Shown: piece after piece, positions 1-5,879 of the stretch
Layout of the letters: every line of letters begins with the position of its first letter
Position numbering within the stretch: the stretch's first letter is position 1
Assembly: GCA_002307035.1 (NCBI GenBank)
Contig: DBTL01000103.1
Coordinates: 1-6,017, forward strand
Origin: Bacteroides sp. UBA1317
GTDB taxonomy: Bacteria > Bacteroidota > Bacteroidia > Bacteroidales > Bacteroidaceae
DNA length: 6,017 nt
Direction: 5' to 3'
Made by a program: the position numbers and the translations under genes
The notes under the pieces: generated by a model
What the model saw: only the letters and a program-made list of their open reading frames with translations
Database searches by the model: none
What the model was told of the DNA's origin: nothing

Positions 1-49
1 ATCATTATGGAAATAAGCAAAATATCAAGAATGGTAGGTCGGTTTATAT

Positions 50-341
50 GAATGTTTACGAAGCGGCAACTCAAAGAAGAACTACACGGAACGATTACAA
101 GGGATTTTACTGGGAATTCTGGCGGACAACAAAATCGAGGAAGAAGAGTTAAAGCAGTTACAGTGATGGCAAAATTGAATTTTTGGAACGAGATATGCTG
201 AAGCTGTTTTTTAGTGAATTTATTTCATTGCCAACCCATTTGACAATCGACCCGAAAAGAATTATCCCAATTAAAAAGTCAATTGCTCTTCCCGGTATTT
301 GCGCTTATGATACATACCAAGACTTGATTATTGCGGATGTT
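50..341 (+). pseudogene. Scrambled gene relic, possibly of a BRCT-domain protein
   Basis: No single frame is open here, but two adjoining frames look like coding remains. Frame 2 gives RLQGILLGILADNKIEEEEL up to a TGA at 164-166. Frame 3 is open from 153 to a TAG at 342-344 and contains SDGKIEFLERDMLKL and later IPIKKSIALPGICAYDT. The pattern 'LqGil.GIlADn.i.eeE' followed by a second 'DG.I...E...L' segment recalls the helical region before the BRCT domain in some bacterial BRCT proteins, and the last segment could be the start of a worn BRCT domain. An internal deletion plus frameshift would join the two parts. This comes from remembered family patterns only. The reading frame is clearly dead, but the family assignment is weak. 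The 3' end overlaps the start of the ion-channel relic, which suggests a deletion junction near 320-340. Confidence 0.35.
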
Positions 342-797
342 TAGAGTGATTATGATACTTAGAGTCTTTAAATTAAACAGATATTCAAACGCGCTGACGA
401 CGATAGGGTTGGTCGTAAGGAAAAAGAAAGCGGAATTATTAATTACGGTATTTGTTACATTTATGCTATTACTGATAGCATCAACCCTAATGTTTCATAT
501 CGAACACGACGTACAACCAAAGGCATTCCCGAATATAATCACTTCATTTTGGTGGGCAATCGCCACGTTGACTACGGTTGGATATGGAGATGTCTATCCG
601 ATTACCGGCTGGGGACGATTATTGAGTGGGGTCCGATGCTGGGGATAGGGCTGGTTGTGCTGCCGACTGGGATTATAAGTTCCGGTTTTATGAATGAAAT
701 TAGTTCGGAAAATGAAGATAACAAAAGTGAAAAGGATGATATTATATTGTCCATATTGTGGGAGCGGATTAGGGAACAAAAAAATTGCAATAAGTGA
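331..797 (+). pseudogene. Voltage-gated K+-type ion channel, truncated and frameshifted
   Basis: Conceptual translation from 331 in frame 1 gives an arginine-bearing S4-like end (MFRVIMILRVFKLNRYSNAL), then a hydrophobic S5 helix (about codons 35-56), a pore helix (NIITSFWWAIATL) and the potassium selectivity filter TVGYGD at codons 82-87 (bases 574-591). The frame then runs into VRCWG and a TAG at 646-648. The expected rest of S6, LGIGLVVLPTGIISSGF, continues one frame over from the ATG at 636 to the TGA at 795-797. A small deletion at about 631-637 explains this: family members usually have something like V-I-S-M-L-G-I-G, so about four bases seem lost. The first four helices of a normal six-helix channel are missing upstream, where a different relic abuts. 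In intact form it would be an inner-membrane tetrameric K+ channel subunit. With both a 5' truncation and a frameshift in S6 it should not make a working channel. Confidence 0.85.
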
Positions 798-953
798 GGG
801 ATTCTTTGCCACGAGGCTAGATTAACTTCTCTTACAATGACAATAGTGCAAACTATTATAAGAACCTTCGAAAGACTATCGACCGACCCTCGGCCAAATT
901 GCTGGGGAAATTGAAAACCTGGATACTAATTCAAGCGAAAAGAGGGAGATGTT
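798..953 (+). other. Leader of the RNase H-like/kinase unit, with a short open relic
   Basis: This gap carries no convincing gene. A 31-codon open stretch without a start codon runs in frame 1 from 862 and ends in a TGA at 955-957, overlapping the ATG at 954 as ATGA. Its product (including YRPTLGQIAGEIENLD) looks gene-like and may be the tail of a lost upstream gene that was once coupled to the next one. I do not recognise it, and chance is possible. Confidence 0.3.
832..859 (+). promoter_or_regulatory. Possible sigma-A-type promoter
   Basis: TTACAA (832-837), a 16-nt spacer and TATTAT (854-859) form a loose -35/-10 pair about 95 bases before the ATG at 954. The -10 matches five of six consensus bases, but the -35 only about three. 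The position suits the following two-gene unit. In AT-rich DNA such matches occur by chance. Confidence 0.25.
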
Positions 954-1382
954 ATGAACGTATTAGGGATAGGAATTGATGGAAAAGATATTTTTTTATT
1001 TTTTTGTATTACAGAAGAATCAAGAGTAGCAAGTGAGAAATTTACTCTTTCTGATAGCTCTGGTAGTTCCTTACGAGAACTATATAATTATATTCAGCTT
1101 TACTTAAAAGGTAAGTCCAAACCGGATAAAATTGTAATTGAAGCCGTTTCTAATGGGCTTAGATCTCCTTCTATTGAAAGAGTTAAAGCTGAGGGGGCTA
1201 TTGAAATGGTTTTATATGATATAGGATATGAAAGTATATTGACTAGAATAAAAACACAAAAGAAAAAAACAAAATACAAAGAACTCGTGTCTAGTACAAA
1301 ATGGGTTGAACTCAAGAAAATTAAATACTTTTCGAAGGCTGACCAGATTTTTGCATACCTGGTTTTGGAGGGAATAATTTGA
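954..1382 (+). CDS. Small RNase H/RuvC-fold-like protein (DUF3010-like), partner of the kinase
   Basis: This is a 142-aa soluble protein with no signal peptide or membrane segment. The ATG is well chosen: AGAGGGAG lies at 941-948, a normal distance upstream. The layout resembles the RNase H-like superfamily. A first beta strand carries an acidic residue (VLGIGIDG, D9) and a second follows at once (DIFLFFCI). A central strand ends in an acid (DKIVIEAVSNG, E63). A C-terminal helix, SKADQIFAYLVLEG, has D130 in a place like the last acid of RuvC-type 'DAxAxAL' helices. The overall pattern also recalls DUF3010, a family of unknown function. Lysine-rich stretch 100-109 could bind nucleic acid. Whether D9/E63/D130 form a metal site is inference, and the protein could be a non-catalytic RNase H-fold adaptor. 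Its stop codon overlaps the start of the kinase gene by 4 nt (TTGA), so the two are almost certainly co-translated and likely work together. I know no established function for this pair. Confidence 0.6.
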   Translation: MNVLGIGIDGKDIFLFFCITEESRVASEKFTLSDSSGSSLRELYNYIQLYLKGKSKPDKIVIEAVSNGLRSPSIERVKAEGAIEMVLYDIGYESILTRIKTQKKKTKYKELVSSTKWVELKKIKYFSKADQIFAYLVLEGII

Positions 1383-2416
1383 GTGGAGAATTGGAATTGT
1401 ATCAAGATTTTTTCCTAAAGGAAAGAAACATTAAATTAGAAAAACAGATAAAAGAGGGTTCTGGAGTATCGTTTCAAGGTTTTCATGAGACGTTTAAGAG
1501 AAAAGTTTTTGTAAAATTTGTTTCTCTATTAGATGAAGTTGATGTAGAAAACGAGGTAGATGTTTTAATCAAATTCCGAAACAAAAGAAACATAGTTAGC
1601 GTTTTTGATGCTTTTCATGACAATGCTACTGATTCCCAGTTAGTTATTACAACAGAATATATAGATGGTGTCTCTCTTGATGGTATTTGTGGGTTGAAAA
1701 ATTTATCAACAAAACAAGCATTACAAATAGTTATGGATGTTCTTTGTGGTGTCGGAGAATTACATGGACAAGGTTTTGTTCATCGTGATTTGAAATTAGA
1801 GAACGTAATTCTCAAAGGTAACAATCCTATTATAGTTGACCTTGGTTCTGTTAAGCCAGTTAATTCTAATGTAACTAAAGACGACCCTATACCTAATTTA
1901 TATAAATCTCCGGAGGTTTTTCTTCAAAATACATACACCTATAAATCTGATCTCTATCAGGTAGGTCTAATTTTATTTCAATTAATCAATGGTAATTTAC
2001 CTTTTGAAACAGAATTCTTCGCGAAAGATTCAAAAATGCCGTATGATGACGAAAATATGAGTATGGTAGCCCTAAATTATATAAGAAAGCTAGTTGTTAG
2101 GGATAAACTAACAAATATTATAGAATGCGATCCAATGTATAATTCAAAAATTAAAAAGTTAGTTTCTAATGCGTTAAAATTAAGATATAGTACCGCAGAC
2201 GCGTTTTATAATGATATTTGTAAAGTTAAAGGGAAAATACCTGATATAAAAAAAGAAAGTGAAAGTGTTTATTCTTGTGAGAATTGGAATCGTAGTAATT
2301 ACAAAATAATGATTGAATCAGATAAATATAGATTAGTAAAACAAGGTTTAAGAAAGCGAGATATAGGGGTTTTTAATTGCCCAGATGAACTTTATGAATA
2401 TTTTAAAACAGCTTAA
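1379..2416 (+). CDS. Hanks-type Ser/Thr protein kinase
   Basis: This is a 345-aa cytosolic kinase. The start is TTG at 1379, with GGAGGG (1367-1372) six bases upstream and overlapping the previous stop codon. The core motifs are all visible: a glycine-rich loop EGSGVSFQG (26-34), the ATP-binding lysine K46 in VFVKF, a helix-C glutamate (E57 or E59), the hinge TEYIDGVSL (92-100), the catalytic loop HRDLKLEN (135-142; catalytic D137, N142), the metal-binding DLG (154-156) in place of the usual DFG, SPE (177-179) in place of APE, and SDLYQVG (190-196). It is therefore predicted to be catalytically active. The C-lobe runs to about 285, followed by a charged tail of about 55 residues that I do not recognise. 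There is no transmembrane segment and no PASTA repeats, so this is not the housekeeping PrkC/PknB. Its substrate may be the co-encoded RNase H-like protein, but that is inference. A role in phage defence is plausible from the neighbourhood (bacterial kinases such as Stk2 of Staphylococcus act in abortive infection) but is not shown here. The gene is AT-richer than the operon downstream. Confidence 0.9.
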   Translation: MSGELELYQDFFLKERNIKLEKQIKEGSGVSFQGFHETFKRKVFVKFVSLLDEVDVENEVDVLIKFRNKRNIVSVFDAFHDNATDSQLVITTEYIDGVSLDGICGLKNLSTKQALQIVMDVLCGVGELHGQGFVHRDLKLENVILKGNNPIIVDLGSVKPVNSNVTKDDPIPNLYKSPEVFLQNTYTYKSDLYQVGLILFQLINGNLPFETEFFAKDSKMPYDDENMSMVALNYIRKLVVRDKLTNIIECDPMYNSKIKKLVSNALKLRYSTADAFYNDICKVKGKIPDIKKESESVYSCENWNRSNYKIMIESDKYRLVKQGLRKRDIGVFNCPDELYEYFKTA

Positions 2417-2429
2417 CCTTGCTTACTGC

Positions 2430-2661
2430 GCCTACAGCGTGTTTGCATTCGGCTGCGTCGGGTCAAAGGAGGCTGATTCGAAGAAGCCGCCAACTTATGG
2501 AGTCGTTTCAAGGAATATGATTCATGAAGTGTAACATCATCCGGGCAAGTTGTTCTGTAAGTCCCGCTTGGGAATGATGAATCAGGGAATTGACCGGACC
2601 GCAAACCCGCGAGTCGTTGGTCGCATCAGACTGCGCCGTCCTGGTGTAGAGATGATGTTAC
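2430..2661 (+). ncRNA. Candidate structured RNA with pseudoknot, possibly an orphan HEARO/omega-RNA
   Basis: This stretch is visibly GC-richer than both flanks and has no credible gene. It holds several complementary segments. One hairpin is 2468-2474 with 2485-2491 (GGAGGCT/AGCCGCC, one mismatch). An 8-bp stem is 2518-2525 with 2577-2584 (TGATTCAT/ATGAATCA), extended by TCAA/TTGA at 2508-2511 and 2590-2593 across an internal loop. Another hairpin is 2624-2629 with 2641-2646 (CATCAG/CTGGTG, one G-U). An 11-bp perfect match joins 2531-2541 to 2651-2661 (GTAACATCATC/GATGATGTTAC). The 11-bp pairing starts inside the loop of the 8-bp stem and ends outside it, so the two together form a pseudoknot, or else exclude each other as a switch. 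Compact pseudoknotted RNAs of this size are typical of HEARO/omega-RNAs, which guide IscB/IsrB nucleases and often occur without the gene. A decayed group II intron domain I is an alternative. The 3' edge is set by the 11-bp arm; the 5' edge is approximate. Strand is inferred from the G-U pair and flanking gene direction. Confidence 0.5.
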
Positions 2662-2833
2662 TAAGCCAGAAATGCAATATATACTAAGCAGTATATAACC
2701 GCGGCAGCATTAAATCCACCAATGGATTAACTTTTCATTATCCATATACCTTAATGTTAAGTTCTATATCTTGTTATAGCAATAATGGGAATTTTAAGCC
2801 ACTTATTATTATTTATAAAGGAAGGTGAATTCG
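2662..2833 (+). promoter_or_regulatory. AT-rich leader of the Lamassu-like operon with small inverted repeats
   Basis: There is no gene here. Three short inverted repeats occur in sequence: TATATAC/GTATATA (2678-2684 and 2691-2697, 6-nt loop), AATCCA/TGGATT (2713-2718 and 2723-2728, 4-nt loop) and CTATA/TATAG (2764-2768 and 2775-2779, 6-nt loop). They have little GC and no T-tract, so they are not intrinsic terminators. They could be operator sites for a dimeric regulator. The operon promoter must lie here or further upstream, but I see no -35/-10 pair that stands out. The segment ends in AAGGAAGGTGA (2817-2828), a strong ribosome-binding site that decides the TTG start at 2834. Confidence 0.4.
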
Positions 2834-3874
2834 TTGGCACTTGCTGACACTTATAGCAGAATACCTCATGAGCTGTCAGGATCGATGAGCAAGAACCGCT
2901 TTCGTCAAGAGTTATTCTGGGGGATAAGCAAAATGTTCGACCTCTTTGATAGGGAGAATTTCTGTATTGTTTTTGACTACAAGTGCGATGTCGAAATACA
3001 TCTTAGCAACTCCATTGAATTCTATCAGATTAAAACGCATAAGGTACAGTCGCCTTATAAATTCACTACACTAAAAAAGATTGATGGGAAGCAGAGCATC
3101 ATAGCAAAGTTATATCTTCTTAAAGACGCTTCATCGCCGGATATACCAATCAAGTGTGCGTTGGTTTCCAATGCTTTTTTTCAGATTGGTGAAACCCCGA
3201 AAGCCGACGTTGAGACTTTTTGTTTTACTGATTTGGATGACGAAAGTCAGAAAACGATAAAGAAAGCACTACAGAATGAGCTAAAACGCAGCAATGTCGA
3301 TTTAAGCAATCTTCACTACATATATACATCTATGAATTTACTTGATCCGCAAAATGACCTTAAAGGCAAGATAACAGGCAGTTTTGAGAAAATTAAAGGG
3401 TGTGAACCAATTAAACCTAACGCTCTATATCGGCTAATTGTTGATACTGTAGAGGAAAGAGCATGTTACGAATTGTCAGCTTTTAACTACGATGAACTGG
3501 TGAAGCGAAAAGGCGTTTCAAAATCAGAGCTCAATAGCATGCTTGATCGACATATGGAAAATGCTGATGACTCTGTTGAGCAGGTCCGCGCACTCATTGA
3601 TCAAAGGCAATCGACAATTAGAGAAAAAAGAAAGCTCAATATAGCCTTAGCGAAAATTGTTGAGCTCGAATTCTCCGCAAAGGAACTCCAACAAAGTGAA
3701 GAAGAGATATCTGGCTATATTGAGGAAATAGCAAGTGACGTTACAATAGAGCAGATGGCGGATATACTTCTGCAGCAATTTGGCTCGAGATTTTCAATTG
3801 AATACAGCCAAGAGGAAAAGTACGTTTTTTTACTTTTGATTATCAAGCGTTGGGAGGGCGGGAAATATGCGTAA
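2834..3874 (+). CDS. lmuA: Lamassu LmuA-like nuclease effector, DUF4297/Cap4 type
   Basis: The protein has 346 aa when started at the TTG at 2834. That start sits five bases after the Shine-Dalgarno core GGTGA, whereas the GTG at 2825 lies inside the Shine-Dalgarno sequence, so the longer 349-aa form is unlikely. The N-terminal half matches the DUF4297/Cap4-type PD-(D/E)XK endonuclease pattern: an early helix with R24 and E26 (RFRQELFWG), then FDYKCDVEIHL (D52, E54), then the strand EFYQIKTHK with Q65-x-K67, the usual Q/E-x-K half of the active site. The second half is mainly helical, with a charged stretch at about 245-300 that probably assembles with its ATPase partner. The enzyme is expected to cut double-stranded DNA non-specifically once freed, killing or stalling the infected cell. 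The stop overlaps the next gene by 8 nt, so the two are coupled. The lmuA label rests on domain plus neighbour. A different ABC-3C subtype is possible. Confidence 0.8.
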   Translation: MALADTYSRIPHELSGSMSKNRFRQELFWGISKMFDLFDRENFCIVFDYKCDVEIHLSNSIEFYQIKTHKVQSPYKFTTLKKIDGKQSIIAKLYLLKDASSPDIPIKCALVSNAFFQIGETPKADVETFCFTDLDDESQKTIKKALQNELKRSNVDLSNLHYIYTSMNLLDPQNDLKGKITGSFEKIKGCEPIKPNALYRLIVDTVEERACYELSAFNYDELVKRKGVSKSELNSMLDRHMENADDSVEQVRALIDQRQSTIREKRKLNIALAKIVELEFSAKELQQSEEEISGYIEEIASDVTIEQMADILLQQFGSRFSIEYSQEEKYVFLLLIIKRWEGGKYA

Positions 3875-5564
3875 GCTTGTTTTTAAGGAATTGTTTCTTT
3901 TTTCGAGTATCGAAAAGAAAGCAAGAAAAGTTGAGCTTTCGCCTGGAAAGACAATGATCACCTCCAGTTCCACCGATGGTACGGACAGAGGAAAATCTGT
4001 TATTATGAAATCGTTGTATCATACCATGGGCGCAGACTGCTTTTTCGAGGATAAATGGGATGATGCAAGCAAGACTTACATACTCTCATTTGCGATCGAT
4101 GATACTGGATACTATATATTCAGGCATAATAAACTTTTCAAAGTTTTCGATGCCAATAAAGACTTGCTGTTTATGGCTGTCTCTCGTCATGAACTGACAG
4201 AGCGATTATATGAGTTATTCCACTTTGCAGTGAAACTCCCCAAGAGAAATAATAATGAGGATGACGAACCGATCGAGAGGTTGGAAGTTACCCCTCCCGC
4301 CTACAATTACCTCCTATACTTTGTTGATCAGGATAAGCAAAATGGATCACAATTCGCTTCTTTTCAGAGGCTTAGTGAATATCCTGACTTCAAGGAAAAC
4401 GTTCTTTATTATCATTTGGGAGCATTTGACGATAATTATTACAACTTAATCCAACAGCAAGAAAGAATAGTGACTGAAGGCAAAAGATTGTCAAAAGAGC
4501 AAGACATGATGCATATGATGCTTGACAGAGTTTACGCAAGCATCAGCGATGTTTCATATTCGAAGGATATTGAACATCTGCGCGCTGACGTAAGCCGAAC
4601 GAAGGATGAATACAACAAGATTGCCCACACACTTAACGTTCTTCGTCAAAAGCTAGTTAGCTTTCGCAATGATAAGGCTAATCTGGAATATCATCTGCGT
4701 GCATTGAGTCTTCTTGATAAGGAAAACGAAAAGCAGATTACTTCCCTAAAAGAGCATATTTGCCCTCTTTGTAAATCCAATCTTGATGACACCATGGATC
4801 TTCGTATTAAACGCTACAATACGGGTGACGACATCATTTTGCTCAGCAGTGACATGCAGTACAGCATTGGAGAAATCGATCGAAAAATTGCGGCTCTTGA
4901 AGTGGGATACTCAAACTGGCTAACAAAACTGGAAGAATACGAAGCCTCAATGAACATCAAATCCACCGAGATAAATGATGTTCTGCGTCATAAAGGATAT
5001 ATTGACATCAAGGAAAAAATCTTAGACGATCTTCATGCCGTGCAAGAATCAATTGCCACGAATGAAGCTGACGCAAAGGAAGTTAATAAGGGGCTGCGTA
5101 AATACAGCGATGCCAAGAAAAAGATAAATGAAAGATACTACACACTTATGCTCAGCGACAAAAATCGGTTTGGGCTTGAAGGTATTGATTCAAAAAGCTT
5201 TGAAAATATCAAGCGGACATTTTCGCCTGGCGGTAGCAACAACCCCATCTCCACAATTATTTGGTATGTAAATTTGGTCCAGTTAAAGCATGAGTTCAAT
5301 CCCGATGCCATCAATTTTCCTGTCGTATTTGACAGCCCGAATAACGCAGAGACCGACGATGAAAAAAGAAACCAGATTTACAAGTATATTTGCGAACGCA
5401 TTTCTTCAAACCAACTTATTGTCTCTGGAATTGGATTTACTGAAGAAGTTAGCGGTGTCCATTTTGACAAAGTGATAACGCTCGCAAATGAAAAATATGA
5501 ATTACTGTGTGAAGAGGATTATATAGAGAATGTTGATCTACTTCGAGAATTAAATAACGAGTAA
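3867..5564 (+). CDS. lmuB: Lamassu LmuB-like SMC/Rad50-type ATPase with zinc hook
   Basis: This is a 565-aa ABC-type ATPase. The ATG at 3867 follows a strong GGGAGGGCGGG and overlaps the nuclease gene by 8 nt. The head domain is split, as in Rad50/SMC proteins. Walker A is DGTDRGKS (37-44; catalytic K43), with D37 where the classic motif has glycine. A Q-loop-like YFVDQD lies at 151-156 (Q155). A coiled coil runs from about 190, turns at CPLC (C299, C302) and returns to about 425. The signature-like segment is FSPGGSNNP (452-460) and Walker B is VVFDSP (486-491; D489). A switch-like strand, NQLIVSG, closes the head (515-521). The CxxC at the coiled-coil tip matches a zinc hook that dimerises two arms through one zinc ion. 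Known Lamassu LmuB proteins are thought to sense foreign or aberrant DNA and control the nuclease LmuA. The arms are short compared with Rad50. No separate LmuC-like third gene lies between or after the pair, which fits the two-gene Lamassu form. An overcoming-lysogeny or RecF/SbcC repair role is less likely given the nuclease partner. Confidence 0.85.
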   Translation: MRKLVFKELFLFSSIEKKARKVELSPGKTMITSSSTDGTDRGKSVIMKSLYHTMGADCFFEDKWDDASKTYILSFAIDDTGYYIFRHNKLFKVFDANKDLLFMAVSRHELTERLYELFHFAVKLPKRNNNEDDEPIERLEVTPPAYNYLLYFVDQDKQNGSQFASFQRLSEYPDFKENVLYYHLGAFDDNYYNLIQQQERIVTEGKRLSKEQDMMHMMLDRVYASISDVSYSKDIEHLRADVSRTKDEYNKIAHTLNVLRQKLVSFRNDKANLEYHLRALSLLDKENEKQITSLKEHICPLCKSNLDDTMDLRIKRYNTGDDIILLSSDMQYSIGEIDRKIAALEVGYSNWLTKLEEYEASMNIKSTEINDVLRHKGYIDIKEKILDDLHAVQESIATNEADAKEVNKGLRKYSDAKKKINERYYTLMLSDKNRFGLEGIDSKSFENIKRTFSPGGSNNPISTIIWYVNLVQLKHEFNPDAINFPVVFDSPNNAETDDEKRNQIYKYICERISSNQLIVSGIGFTEEVSGVHFDKVITLANEKYELLCEEDYIENVDLLRELNNE

Positions 5565-5592
5565 CTTTGAATAGTACATATCTAGGTCAAAC

Positions 5593-5626
5593 GGGACAGA
5601 TCGTAGCAAGATTTCTCCATTGTCCC
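5593..5626 (+). terminator. Weak stem-loop after the Lamassu-like operon
   Basis: GGGACA (5593-5598) pairs perfectly with TGTCCC (5621-5626) around a 22-nt loop, about 30 bases after the ATPase stop codon. Only CTTCTAAC follows, so there is no proper T-tract and the loop is long. It may end transcription weakly or be the worn remains of a terminator. The position is the main support. Confidence 0.35.
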
Positions 5627-5677
5627 TTCTAACATATAATCTGTATCGTAGGTTAAAGTTTCAAGTGAGATTTACCA

Positions 5678-5797
5678 TTGAATATTGAAAAACATCTTAT
5701 TCTGGTAAAAGACGAGGATAAAACAGAACAAATTGCATTTTGTGAATATGTAGGCGGGAAATGGAATGTAACTTATCATATATTTGGAGTATCATAA
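5678..5797 (+). pseudogene. Truncated N-terminus of a lost gene, possibly an SF1 helicase
   Basis: A 39-codon frame opens with TTG at 5678, preceded by a modest AAGTGAGA at 5663-5670, and ends at a TAA at 5795-5797. Its product begins LNIEKHLILVKDEDKTEQIA and continues with FCEYVGGKWNVTYH. This has the feel of the N-terminal segment of some large bacterial AAA/SF1 (DNA2-like) helicases ('I.V...DKTe.I..C.Y..GKw.V.f'), proteins that are common in defence islands. After the stop the same frame still gives VENFWFLNLN, so the stop may be a point mutation in a longer reading frame. The family assignment is from memory of the pattern and is tentative. Nothing downstream in the window continues the helicase, so most of the gene is lost. 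Confidence 0.4.
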
Positions 5798-5879
5798 GTC
5801 GAAAACTTCTGGTTTTTGAATTTAAATTGGCAACTTTAATAAACAATATTTTCTTCGAAGTCTTCACAAGCTACCCGAC

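Noticed and set aside
48..149. A short frame starting MNVYEAATQRRTTR that recalls a nitroreductase N-terminus
   Set aside because: It ends in a TAA at 150-152, nothing after it continues a nitroreductase, and another frame over the same bases gives a better gene-like pattern.
806..838. TTGCCA and TACAAT as a promoter
   Set aside because: The spacer is 21 nt, too long for a normal sigma-A promoter.
1100..1405. A 101-codon open frame on the minus strand
   Set aside because: It is antisense to the well-supported RNase H-like gene, which has a good ribosome-binding site and is coupled to the kinase.
2413..2604. A 63-codon open frame on the minus strand
   Set aside because: It overlaps the paired RNA stems, has a skewed Ser/Arg/Pro-rich product with no recognisable domain, and looks like a by-product of a GC-rich non-coding region.
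2430..2661. Group II intron fragment as the main call
   Set aside because: I could not find a domain V hairpin, a GUGYG-type 5' end or any reverse-transcriptase remains, so it is kept only as an alternative.
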